A DNA stretch of 64,000 nucleotides, taken from Stentor roeselii. Its lineage: Eukaryota > Ciliophora > Heterotrichea > Heterotrichida > Stentoridae. A program made the position numbers and the translations under genes. Below, piece after piece: positions 38,701-46,699 of this stretch (the first letter of the stretch is position 1; every line of letters starts with the position of its first letter). Below the pieces are notes generated by a model. That model saw only the letters and a list, made by a program, of their open reading frames with translations, was not told the DNA's origin and ran no database searches. The stretch is taken from NCBI GenBank assembly GCA_006503475.1, contig RSEH01000151.1:54302-118301 (forward strand), given 5' to 3'.

Positions 38701-39531
38701 GACCATCGCGCACAGGGACATGACTATGTCTGGCGAGATTGTTACACGAAGTGCTGGGAAGGAGAACATAAAAAGTACATCATCATGTCTTCAATTGCAA
38801 TTATTTGTTATGAACCCATCGCTGCTTATTCCCGACCCTTATGGCAGGAGTCAAGAACAGGTCTCAACCTGAAAATTAAACCTTTTTTCCTTCTTCTTAA
38901 AACTTGCTACCAGATCCTGCTTATCGCTATTGGAAAGTCTCTTCAAAGTTCATCTCCTATGGCACATGGAGTGGTTTATACGATACTTATCAGCATTTTC
39001 ACTGTTTGTATTTATAAAATACAACCTTTTAATTATAATAGGTGCAATTTGTGGGAACTTTCATCAATGATCGCTGTTAGTTATTTGTCGTTTTTGGCTA
39101 CTTTGTCTTATGCTAAAGAACCGACACATATTGCATGGTTTATCGCTTTAGTGGTTGGATGGGGAATTATTGGAGGGGTTACAATGATTATTCAGAAAAA
39201 ATATATGCCGAATCTACTTGCAGCTCCTTCTGGGAATAGAAACAAAAGGAAGGTTCAGCATGATGAACTTGATATCAAAAAACTTAACCAGATTGGAATT
39301 GATAATGATAGACCTGCTAATCCTGATGTTTCAAGAGTTGTTGCAGATGACAATGAGGATGATGAGGATGAGGAAGAGAAAGATGCTGATGATTCTAATT
39401 TCGAAAATGATGATGTTAGGATAAATCTCAATGAAGCTAACCATAAGAATGAGGAAGAAAAGGTCCAGGAAGAGAATGATGATGTTGTTCGAGTCTTGTC
39501 TTTGACTAATGTTCAAAAGTTTGACTCTTAG
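35740..39531 (+). CDS. Receptor-like protein: two periplasmic-binding folds plus polytopic membrane domain (third member)
   Basis: 1263 residues. The signal peptide is MMFTFLFVCGVSASI. The first type I periplasmic-binding fold spans about 15-385 (FGWINLGLIHDKDTNNG). The second, closer to bacterial branched-chain amino-acid-binding proteins, spans about 390-800 (QLGLLYPGHTNDG, GFQLAIDEVNQG, VGPHSLDLC, WDEIGVIYTNDEFGKG). Membrane segments run from about 824, with VWRDCYTKCWEGEHKKY and KIQPFNYNRCN as in the other two receptors. A highly acidic tail follows (about 1180 on, DDNEDDEDEEEKDADD). It is distant in sequence from the paralogue pair but has the same architecture. Surface small-ligand sensing is the likely role. 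Confidence 0.88.
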   Translation: MMFTFLFVCGVSASIQIGLITSKYTDSQVFADLSSNLGGVLLQVESDLSLSSKIELVWFKMDFDVESDESRWTIPKIFLDKSIQVMLDAANLVRYSNFLSVKCLESGLLHIVTSRPINTLEGEVPYKSTLFAETSYTEEAVAVIDVVQHFGWINLGLIHDKDTNNGQMAEKIKKLMKSPLTVKDQVILDVDDTISTKDISYRLKSTTKDSGAKVIIVMSKATVAAQVLRAADLSVMGGVGYSWVLNSDAMTFIGSTLKNSHIQLADEDFGVLKSGAIGIRAVDALHQLEDSMSTYTAIITLICQGFLKISNLTGNNLRAFLLSNPKADSLTFPLQFDSAGMKKVAYKVYNIRNFAEIEIGSWDPDSRKVTIYEYSRIIWPGFSYSVPNDTISVIQLGLLYPGHTNDGVETEEGQDIVNGFQLAIDEVNQGKYLGNYQIQAIFMDTYFFKDLAVSNLKVLAPYNVIGFVGPHSLDLCQAYYTAQTAYEDQKPMISYSASSTSLSDANLYPNLLQIVQPDGLQAVALTLFIQLQGWDEIGVIYTNDEFGKGVYESFLANIGTLEVTITNSEDKRGMYFGLNEDGETIDSKTKDAVEEALSEIVRKQIKVIVYLGNPLASPEMAKVGNEKELKGKEYSWLGTIWLTENMMKYIEKHYKSHKSGIKNILDGAIGINYRKAQGDVGKLFSSNYQARFNKNYTTESMLSYDSVKTYASVIKGIIDRGDDYNSGKELINSLRSADLTGASGKIKFSEGSNGRSAYGYNVINYKNGKLVDVLEYDPLNPNLFTVINNETIVWGDGASSPPDATWPDYYDCPFAEHMSSTSPRGLGIIISIGTFLFILTLALSFYSYRKWKQLQITEIVSTVERSWKDTLVQVQIAIEFFQFIAIAPTFSSLEIVITAASNIFMLDVMKVASSNKGDYWILLTAVCILCYIWCLLVILIMCNGEHLLKKVPLCRRVISLLNSVFLPFFGNTFFLPALALLLDMFVCDHRAQGHDYVWRDCYTKCWEGEHKKYIIMSSIAIICYEPIAAYSRPLWQESRTGLNLKIKPFFLLLKTCYQILLIAIGKSLQSSSPMAHGVVYTILISIFTVCIYKIQPFNYNRCNLWELSSMIAVSYLSFLATLSYAKEPTHIAWFIALVVGWGIIGGVTMIIQKKYMPNLLAAPSGNRNKRKVQHDELDIKKLNQIGIDNDRPANPDVSRVVADDNEDDEDEEEKDADDSNFENDDVRINLNEANHKNEEEKVQEENDDVVRVLSLTNVQKFDS

Positions 39532-39642
39532 GCTAATTTAGATAAATATTGACTAATAAATTCATCCTTCTACTTCTAAACCCAGTACTTCCCTAAACCC
39601 TCCAAAACAAAAACCATAAATCCATCAGCTATTTTATATCCT

Positions 39643-39662
39643 TAACACCCTAACACCCTAAC
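39643..39662 (+). promoter_or_regulatory. Telomere-unit motif in the promoter of the 39713 gene
   Basis: TAACACCCTAACACCCTAAC, 2.5 perfect units, ends 50 nt before the ATG at 39713 and reads in the gene direction. It is internal to the chromosome and flanked by ordinary genes, so it is not a telomere end. Confidence 0.65.
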
Positions 39663-39712
39663 TCCCTTTCTCAATTCTCCAAATTCCAATCTACCTTAAA
39701 CCCCAAAATAAA

Positions 39713-40759
39713 ATGTCAGAACCTCTCTTCCAACTCAAAATCCAAGGTCTAGACAACAATCAAATCGAGGTACAAGTTCAATCCTCAATGTTAATCTCCG
39801 ACCTAAAGCAGCAAATCTTCATTCAAACTCAGATCCCCGTAGATCGTCAGCGTTTATTATTCAACTCGAAGCACTTGAAAAGTGCAAACTCTTTAAATTT
39901 CTACAACATTCTTCCTTCCAGCGTGCTTCAAATCATAGCAAACTTAGATCAACCCAGAGAAGAAGAAACAGTTTCAGACCTGATCCGAACAGCTCTTCAA
40001 ATTTTCCCGAATACTTACTTGTCGAACCGTCGAAGCCGTGAGAATCAACGACGACCTTTGGACTTGACTGAGAAACTCGAGACTATTCGACAGAACTTGA
40101 ATACAATTGACTTGATCGCGAAAGGAAGCCGGTCTTTTTCGAAGTACTTGTGGGTCGACGTCAAAGATACTGTTGACCAGTGGCTTGAGGCTCAGGTTGT
40201 TGATGTTAGGAATAATCAGGTCTTTATTCATTACAATGGATGGCCTGTCAGATGGGATGAGTGGATTGACTTGAGCAATCAGAGGATTCAGTATTTTAGA
40301 ACTTTTACTCAGCAGTCGATTTCTTCACCTATGCACTCTCCTTATCCTGTTACTCCTGTTGATAGTGATTATTGTAAAAATCTACTGCCTTTTGATTTGA
40401 ATGACTGCTTTTTGCAGACTCTTGGAATGGTTGATAAGGTTCAGGTCGTCATGAATCAGTTTTCTGGACAGAATTGCGTTCCAGCCTTGCTAGATAGATT
40501 TGGGCGAGTCTTGAGTGACTTGGCTCTAATAATCGGAAACTCAAACAGAACAAACGAGGAGAACGAGTCTAGTTCTCTAATAACAAATGAGTCAGGTGTA
40601 AGCAATGGAAGTGTTTTAAGACCGCCAATGCAAATCCCAGTGATGCCTCCACCAAGTGAGCTGGTATTGATGACTCCGAGAGCTATGCAAGACATGGAGC
40701 TGCATATTCATGCATTCGTCGCAATGCGAGATCAAGAAAACGAGCTTCCTAATGTTTAA
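39713..40759 (+). CDS. Ubiquitin-like domain plus chromo-barrel/Tudor-knot protein
   Basis: 348 residues. A ubiquitin-like domain covers about 3-82 (FQLKIQGLDNNQIEVQVQ, LLFNSKHLKSANSL). A second module at about 145-197 (WVDVKDTVDQWLEAQVV, HYNGWPVRWDEWI) has the chromo-barrel/MBT-like pattern used to bind methylated lysine or RNA. The C-terminal half is helical and disordered. The Ubl lacks a C-terminal Gly-Gly, so it is a built-in domain rather than a conjugated modifier. Ubl-linked binding of chromatin or shuttle to the proteasome is an inference. Confidence 0.8.
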   Translation: MSEPLFQLKIQGLDNNQIEVQVQSSMLISDLKQQIFIQTQIPVDRQRLLFNSKHLKSANSLNFYNILPSSVLQIIANLDQPREEETVSDLIRTALQIFPNTYLSNRRSRENQRRPLDLTEKLETIRQNLNTIDLIAKGSRSFSKYLWVDVKDTVDQWLEAQVVDVRNNQVFIHYNGWPVRWDEWIDLSNQRIQYFRTFTQQSISSPMHSPYPVTPVDSDYCKNLLPFDLNDCFLQTLGMVDKVQVVMNQFSGQNCVPALLDRFGRVLSDLALIIGNSNRTNEENESSSLITNESGVSNGSVLRPPMQIPVMPPPSELVLMTPRAMQDMELHIHAFVAMRDQENELPNV

Positions 40760-40788
40760 CTTAGTTTAAGAAATCCTGTAATATTGAA

Positions 40789-41094
40789 ATGACTGACACT
40801 TTAAACTATGACCCAAATGCATTAGAAGGCGATCAGTATTGTAGCCCTGCTTGTACTATTGATGGAGTTTGTCAGAATGGAATTTGCTTTTGTAAGAGTC
40901 CTTACGGCGGGGACTACTGCCAAACAGACCTTGGCGTTACGACACGAATCGACATCATGCTGTTGATAGTGTTAATAATAGTCGGTTTCTTCCTGGGCTT
41001 CGTGTTGGTTTTCGTGATACGATTCATCTGGGACTGTCTCTTCTTCAAAGAAAAAGAACAACCCGAAGAAGAAGAAGACGCTTGGGTAGCTTAG
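40789..41094 (+). CDS. EGF-like single-pass membrane microprotein, 101 aa
   Basis: A short complete ORF 29 nt after the previous stop. Residues about 18-45 hold one six-Cys EGF-like module (YCSPACTIDGVCQNG, then ICFCKSPYGGDYC). A strong transmembrane segment follows (IDIMLLIVLIIVGFFLGFVLV), then a short acidic tail (EEEEDAWVA). There is no signal peptide, so the orientation would be N-out by a reverse anchor. Function unknown; the clean domain layout supports a real gene. Confidence 0.8.
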   Translation: MTDTLNYDPNALEGDQYCSPACTIDGVCQNGICFCKSPYGGDYCQTDLGVTTRIDIMLLIVLIIVGFFLGFVLVFVIRFIWDCLFFKEKEQPEEEEDAWVA

Positions 41095-41103
41095 TCTAAC
41101 TAG

Positions 41104-41916
41104 TTATTCTTGTTTACTTTCATCCTCTTTTCTCTTTTTATCCTTTCTTTTCTTCAGTGCAATAGTCTTGATATCCTGTTGTTGCAGATGAACTTGTCCT
41201 CTAGTCTCTTTCATCGCATTAGTCTTGATATTTTTAACCTTTTTCCTCAGTTTCGGATCCTTGCAGGCCTTTTTGAAAGTTTTTTCATCAGCGATCTGAC
41301 TTCTTCTGACTTCCAAAACAAAAGAAGGGCCGAACTTGACCATATCAGGCAGATGGTAACAATGAAAATGAATCAAATTGTCCTGAGTCACTGTAAAACA
41401 AAGCAAAGTACTCAACCCTCGACTGTCAACCTTGTCAAGAGGCCTTCCTCCAAAGTAATCAATAAACAAATTTTTCACTCTTGTTAAAACCGGGTCAGTC
41501 TCAAAGCTTTCCCCTTGAAAAAGCATCAAAGGATGCAGGCCAGGGTAAATCGGTCTTGTTGAAGCAGTTTCTTCGAAACTGTTCAGTTTAAATTCTACCA
41601 AATCTAAAAAGTGACTGTCAAAAAGTCTTCCAAATATCAAATTATTCGGCCTTTTCTTTGAATTGCTTCCAATCACTATTAAAGACCCGTCTTTTGAGTC
41701 AAAAAACTTTGACACGTCTTCAGCGTTGTCGAAAGGGAAAAGATTTTCATGCTTTTTTAGAAGCAACTGTGAATTCGGAACACGCAGCTTGTGAAGTGAC
41801 TGGAGAACTGAAGAGATCATTGGTGAAGACTTCGCACCTCGAGCGACGATGGAGATTTTTGGAAGGGTTTCGATTAACTCACCTTTTTCTCTTCGTTCTT
41901 CGATCGACTTGACCAT
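41104..41916 (-). CDS. RPF2: Ribosome biogenesis factor Rpf2 (Brix domain)
   Basis: 270 residues. The Brix fold has the Rpf2 features VARGAKSSPMI, HENLFPFDNAEDVSKFF, IGSNSKKRPNNLIFGRLFD and IHFHCYHLPDMVKFGPSF-like strands (shown in part). A basic Lys-rich tail (KKRKDKKRKEDESKQE) is typical of nucleolar proteins. Rpf2 with Rrs1 brings the 5S RNP to pre-60S ribosomes. The gene shares a 91-nt divergent promoter with the kinesin gene. Confidence 0.95.
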   Translation of the reverse strand: MVKSIEERREKGELIETLPKISIVARGAKSSPMISSVLQSLHKLRVPNSQLLLKKHENLFPFDNAEDVSKFFDSKDGSLIVIGSNSKKRPNNLIFGRLFDSHFLDLVEFKLNSFEETASTRPIYPGLHPLMLFQGESFETDPVLTRVKNLFIDYFGGRPLDKVDSRGLSTLLCFTVTQDNLIHFHCYHLPDMVKFGPSFVLEVRRSQIADEKTFKKACKDPKLRKKVKNIKTNAMKETRGQVHLQQQDIKTIALKKRKDKKRKEDESKQE

Positions 41917-42007
41917 TTTCCGGTATTTATTAAAAGGTTAAAGTTAAGGTCTTAATAATGTTTAAAATTAATAATTATATAAAGATCTCTAGAGTAATAA
42001 TTTAAAC
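41917..42007. promoter_or_regulatory. 91-nt bidirectional promoter of RPF2 and kinesin
   Basis: Very AT-rich; it contains aattatataaag, the only TATA-like element visible, near its right side. Both ATGs flank it directly, so short leaders are implied. Confidence 0.5.
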
Positions 42008-44227
42008 ATGCAATATCAAGAAGAGGAGCAAACTGGGAATATTAATGTTGTTTGCCGTTTTCGCCCTTTAAATGATAAAGAAAAAGAAATCTCTTCAACG
42101 ACCTGTGTGACTTTCCCGTCTTCCACGACAGTAACAGTGAATCAATCTGACTCAGGTTCTCTTTCATTCAATTTTGACAGAGTATTTTCGCCGTCATCGA
42201 CACAAGAAGAAATCTACGAGTTCAGCGCGAGACATGTCGTCGAGTCAGTCATGCAAGGATTCAATGGAACGATTCTAGCTTATGGGCAGACCTCTTCAGG
42301 TAAGACTTTTACAATGACAGGCGAGCAGGGTCATGCAGTGAACATGGGAATTACTCCAAGAATGGTAACAACAGTCTTCGACATCATTGACAACGCTTCT
42401 GAGAATCTGGAATTCACTGTAAAAGTTTCATTCTGCGAGATTTACATGGAAAAAATCAGTGATTTGCTTGACCCTAGCAAGGAAAACATGAAAATTAGGG
42501 AAAATAAGAATAAAGGAGTTTATATCGCTGATCTGAGTGAAACTTATGTGACGGGAGACTTTGATGTGCATGAACTTCTTAGAATTGGAAATCTTAATCG
42601 ACAGGTTGGTGAGTCGAATATGAATGCGAAGTCGTCTAGGTCTCATTCGTTGTTCAGCATTGTTGTTACTCAAACGAATGTTGATACTTTTGCATCGAAA
42701 ATTGGAAAGTTGTACCTGGTTGACTTGGCTGGGTCTGAAAAAGTGTCGAAAACTGGAGCTGTTGGAAAAAGGTTGGAGGAGGCTAAGACTATTAATAAGT
42801 CACTCACTACTTTAGGACAGGTTATCACTTGCTTGACTGATGGAAAGTCTACTCATGTACCTTATCGCGACTCGAAATTGACCAGAGTGCTGCAGGATTC
42901 TTTAGGGGGGAATTCGAAGACTACGCTTATTGTTACTTGCTCACCTTCTCCTTATAATGAACAAGAAACAGTCTCCACTCTAAGATTCGGTACCAGAGCC
43001 AAGTGCATAAAAAACCTTGCAAAAGTGAACCGAGAATACACAGTAGCAGAGTTAAAAATCCGTTTAGCCCAATGTGAAGAAGAACTTCATAAAAGAACAA
43101 AAAGAATAACCTATCTAGAACAAACTCTAAGTTCCAAAGAAATAGCAATTCCAGGCGACATTTCAATGATAACAGAAAAAATCGATGAAAGTTTTGAAGA
43201 TCCCAAAAATATTGACTATGAAGAAGTCGTCCAAGAACTTGAAGACGTTCGAAGTCGACTCAAAGAAGAAACTCAAGTAAACGAAAGACTTCGAGAAGAA
43301 ACTGAGCAGCTCAGGAGAGAAGTCAAAGAAGCTGAAATCAGCTTCAATACACAAAAAGGAGTCTTGGAATACTATGAAGAAAAAACTGAAGAACTTGATA
43401 AGGAACATGATGAAAAAGAAGAAAGTCTTGAACAACTCACTGTTGCTAGAGACGCCATGGATAATGAACTTGAAATTTGTAATCAGAAGATATTTGAACT
43501 TGACCAGGAAATTATGAAGAAAATGGTTGAAATTGATCATTATAAATATCAGCTCAACAATGTAAATAATCTTGGAATACCTGGAAATACAAACTCAATA
43601 TCTGACCTGCTTAAAAAGCGTATCCTCGAAGAGCAAGAAAAAAACACTAAAATAGTAAACGAAATCCAAGAAGTCCAGCAAAGACTCGACCAAGTCCTAA
43701 TGAACAAACTAAAACACAGCGGTTCCACCACAGGTGCCTGGAGTGAAGAAAAAGATCAAATTCTAAAAGACATGAAATCCAAAGTAGAAAAAATAAAATC
43801 ACTCGAACAAGACCTCCAAAGCGCTAAAATAAACTTCGTGAACATCGAAAAGACCATGAGCGACTCCCAAAGACTCCTAAAGGTAAAAATCGACGGTCTT
43901 GAAAAAACCGTTGACCACCTAAGTTCAATATACCGAGACCTGACCGCGAAACAATCCAACATAACTTTAGATAAAAGAGTCATTTTACGTAAAATTTCCC
44001 GACTAGAAGAAAAAGTAAAGTCCCTCGAAAACGACATCCAAGAAATCGAAAACAAGAAAAAACAACTTGAAGAACGTCCTGAAGACCTAATGGCCAGCAA
44101 AGCTTCTTTAACCAGCGAGTTCCATCCAAAGAAGTCAATCTTAAGAGGCCGAAACGCGAGAGGGTCAGTTGAAGGTCGTTCATCAATCAGGATCCGAAGG
44201 CTGTACTCGTCAATGGCTCAGACTTAG
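42008..44227 (+). CDS. Kinesin-1-type heavy chain
   Basis: 739 residues with an N-terminal motor. The P-loop GQTSSGKT is at 93-100, switch I SSRSHS at 209-214 and switch II DLAGSEK at 239-245. VPYRDSKLTRVLQDSLGGN and the motor end FGTRAKCIKN (about 335) favour kinesin-1 over other classes. A coiled-coil stalk runs from about 345 to 700, broken by a flexible stretch near 535, and a basic tail closes the protein. It is a plus-end transport motor by family; the cargo is unknown. No kinesin light chain is in this window. Confidence 0.93.
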   Translation: MQYQEEEQTGNINVVCRFRPLNDKEKEISSTTCVTFPSSTTVTVNQSDSGSLSFNFDRVFSPSSTQEEIYEFSARHVVESVMQGFNGTILAYGQTSSGKTFTMTGEQGHAVNMGITPRMVTTVFDIIDNASENLEFTVKVSFCEIYMEKISDLLDPSKENMKIRENKNKGVYIADLSETYVTGDFDVHELLRIGNLNRQVGESNMNAKSSRSHSLFSIVVTQTNVDTFASKIGKLYLVDLAGSEKVSKTGAVGKRLEEAKTINKSLTTLGQVITCLTDGKSTHVPYRDSKLTRVLQDSLGGNSKTTLIVTCSPSPYNEQETVSTLRFGTRAKCIKNLAKVNREYTVAELKIRLAQCEEELHKRTKRITYLEQTLSSKEIAIPGDISMITEKIDESFEDPKNIDYEEVVQELEDVRSRLKEETQVNERLREETEQLRREVKEAEISFNTQKGVLEYYEEKTEELDKEHDEKEESLEQLTVARDAMDNELEICNQKIFELDQEIMKKMVEIDHYKYQLNNVNNLGIPGNTNSISDLLKKRILEEQEKNTKIVNEIQEVQQRLDQVLMNKLKHSGSTTGAWSEEKDQILKDMKSKVEKIKSLEQDLQSAKINFVNIEKTMSDSQRLLKVKIDGLEKTVDHLSSIYRDLTAKQSNITLDKRVILRKISRLEEKVKSLENDIQEIENKKKQLEERPEDLMASKASLTSEFHPKKSILRGRNARGSVEGRSSIRIRRLYSSMAQT

Positions 44228-44241
44228 CCAGTCTTTCTATT

Positions 44242-45432
44242 CTAATTAGTTATTTTCAAGGGTCTCCAGTGAAGTTTCTCAGGAAAAACCGATCTTCCAG
44301 GTTTTCCCACGATAGTTTTTTTAATTTCATTGAGAAACTCTTGATTAGAGTACAAAATGTGATTTCCTTGAAAGTACCTTAAAATATTGAGCTTGTCCAG
44401 CACTTCTTGAACGTCGGCCTGTCTGATGAAGGTCTTTTGTGTGATGTCATTGATTGAAAGGTGCTGTCCTTGATGAGTTTCAAGAACTTTTACCACTTCT
44501 CCAGTCCACCAGCTGAAATAAGAAGCATACCCGAGGTCAGACAAGGGTCTTTCAGGTGTTCCGACTTTGTTTTCAATTTTACTCAGCTCATAAGAAAAAG
44601 TTATCAAAAACTTGCCGAAACCTTTACGTTGCATGAAAGGCAAGACAAGAATACAAGAAAGATTATTCGCCATTTGTGATTCTTTCTCTTTAGAAAAGTA
44701 CCCTGCGACATGACAACCGTATTCATCTACTTCCGTCAAAATATAAAACAAAAAAGGCTCCACATCATAGCTCAAGTTCTTATGATCTAAAAATAACTTC
44801 GAAATATAACACAAGTTTTCACAGTAAGCTACATTTCGAGCTCCATCAACTTCAAACATGGAAATATCCCCATCTCTATAAATTTCATTCCCCATCGGAT
44901 GCATGATTTTACATCTTTTCTCATGTCTGACCAGTTCTTGTTTAAACTTATAGAAGTTCAAACAAAACTCACAGATGTAAAGTGTGTCGATGTTTTGATA
45001 GTAGTCTGGAAAAGGTGAAAAGTACCAAGTTTCACATCGATATTTCCCGATTTCAATGAAACCGATTGTTTTGAACTTTGTGGACTCTTCGTGCATTGCG
45101 ATTACTTTTTCGTCGTAACCTTCGTGCTCGTCGTGCTCGAGGATCAGGTCGTTCGGGTCTTTTTTTCGAGAAATTTCTTCCCAGGGCCGTGCGCGGTCGG
45201 CGGGGATCCACTCGTCGCATCGTCTGTTGGTCCCTTCGTAATGAACGTAGAGCTCTGAGATCTCCTTGTTTGATGTTCGAAGACTTATCACTTTTGCGTC
45301 TCTCCATTCACCCACTGATTAGAAATTACTTTTGTTCTTAGCAAGGATTAGACTGTTCACACGGAATGGACCTTCTCCTTCTCCGTCAGAGTTTTTCTTG
45401 TCTTTGAAATCCTTCTTGTTTGATTTTCGCAT
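44242..45432 (-). CDS. MYST histone acetyltransferase (Tip60/Esa1-like), 15-nt intron
   Basis: A first exon at 45330-45432 (MRKSNKKDFKDKKNSDGEGE...) joins across a 15-nt intron to 44242-45314, giving 391 residues. Without the intron the frame has a stop 6 nt upstream and no ATG. The splice gives the smooth join ILAKNK-MGEWRDAKV at the start of a chromo-barrel domain (about 24-80). A C2HC finger follows (Cys149, Cys152, His165, Cys169), then the acetyltransferase domain with LFLDHKNLSYDVEPF (autoacetylated Lys at 213), catalytic Cys255 in LSCILVLP, QRKGFG (263-268) and Glu289 in TPERPLSDLG. It acetylates histones H4/H2A by family. The start at 45432 is the first ATG of the exon. Confidence 0.93.
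45315..45329 (-). other. 15-nt intron in the MYST gene
   Basis: In the gene direction GTAATTTCTAATCAG. It holds the in-frame TAA that blocks the ORF and splits the ATG codon of MGEW (A before, TG after). Splicing opens 34 further codons to an ATG at 45432. Confidence 0.88.
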
Positions 45433-45650
45433 TGGTTTATCAATTATTCGATCAAGGGGGGATAGGAATGGTTTAGATGGAAGATATTGGGAATCATGTG
45501 GGTTAAGATTGAAATTGAGAGGTTTTTGATGGGTTTCAATTGTTTTTGTTTTGATTTTTAGAGATTTTTATTGATGTGATGGCTTTTTATGGATGGTTTT
45601 ATATTTTTTAATTGTTATGGAAGTTTTAGCTTTTTTTTGAGATGAACTTT

Positions 45651-46508
45651 TTAGATTTTTAGTTTTGGCAAGTAAAAGGAACTTAGGACTCCTTTTTTCC
45701 ATACCATCAGTTCAGGATACCTGAGACAACAAGTAAAACCAGAAAAAACTGAAAAAAAACACTCGGAACCTAAAGATGATAGCCCGATGTCTAGTCCCTG
45801 CCAAGTTTTAAAGTCTTTTGACACAAAAACTTTTCTATTCAGTCCGTGACGGTCTGTTTTTCCCCCAGCTATAAAAGCTTTTCCATTCCTGTAAAACCCT
45901 TTTGCTTCAATCAACTTGCAAGGCGAGCAGAACTCAGGTACATGCGTGACTTTTGACCTTGGCAACAGATTAATTGCATAAACTTCAAGAGAAAACTCTT
46001 GATTTAAATGAATTCCACAAAAAATAAGAAGATTTTCCTCAAAAATTATAGATGAAAATAGAGAAAGACTACGAAAAGTTGAACTTTTTATATCAAGATT
46101 CGACCAACTGTCGCTTGAAGGACTGTAAATGTGAATGTTTAGAGGGTTTGCAGATATTGTGAATATTTCAGAGAAATTTGTGATTATTTCTGAGATGTAA
46201 AAAGTAGATGGGATCGGACTTATGCTCAGAAGTTTTTGATTGGTTGTGTCGAATTTGAAACACTTTGGGTTATCTGAGTCGAGGCTTTTGGATTTACCTA
46301 TTAGGTAAATGAACTGGTCGTTGAAATAAACCGGGATGATTTTTTCATTGAGATTTGAAGTATCTAACTCATAACATCCTTTCGCAGAAATTCCTGAAAA
46401 CTTAAAAATCTGCATTTTTTTTTCACAAAAATAATAAAAACTTGGCTGAAACATCTTAAAAATTTTTTTTTCTTTGCTAAAAGTTTCTTTTTTAACACAA
46501 TTTCCCAT
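45651..46508 (-). CDS. Kelch-like propeller protein with MGNC acylation motif
   Basis: 285 residues. The start is taken at ATG 46508 (MGNCVKKETFSKEKK); the frame goes five codons further only through a TTG. Gly2 with Cys4 and following lysines fits dual myristoylation and palmitoylation. The remainder is a run of beta-strand blades (SPSSDSWSNLDI, GKAFIAGGKTDRHGLNRKV, VFVSKDFKTWQGLDI), as in degenerate kelch propellers. A membrane-tethered binding scaffold is likely; no catalytic motif is seen. Confidence 0.7.
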   Translation of the reverse strand: MGNCVKKETFSKEKKIFKMFQPSFYYFCEKKMQIFKFSGISAKGCYELDTSNLNEKIIPVYFNDQFIYLIGKSKSLDSDNPKCFKFDTTNQKLLSISPIPSTFYISEIITNFSEIFTISANPLNIHIYSPSSDSWSNLDIKSSTFRSLSLFSSIIFEENLLIFCGIHLNQEFSLEVYAINLLPRSKVTHVPEFCSPCKLIEAKGFYRNGKAFIAGGKTDRHGLNRKVFVSKDFKTWQGLDIGLSSLGSECFFSVFSGFTCCLRYPELMVWKKGVLSSFYLPKLKI

Positions 46509-46699
46509 TTTTATAAGTGACAAACTTTGATCAAGGCGGTCCTTCTAAATAAAAAAAATTCTTGCTACGATTCTCAAACAATCCTAAAATCCTGAAAAAT
46601 CCATTAAAATCTAAAAAAATAAACAGACACCTTCTTCCAATCACAAAAGCCTTCATTCCAAAACCCTTGAATTTTTTTTAAATAATTCTTATAAACCTT

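Noticed and set aside
39643-39662. Telomerase RNA template or a chromosome end
   Set aside because: No Pol III terminator follows, the site sits between ordinary genes and a second copy has the same promoter position. A promoter motif fits better.
44242-45315. MYST gene starting at a GTG
   Set aside because: Eukaryotic start should be ATG, and a 15-nt intron restores one with a good N-terminal domain.
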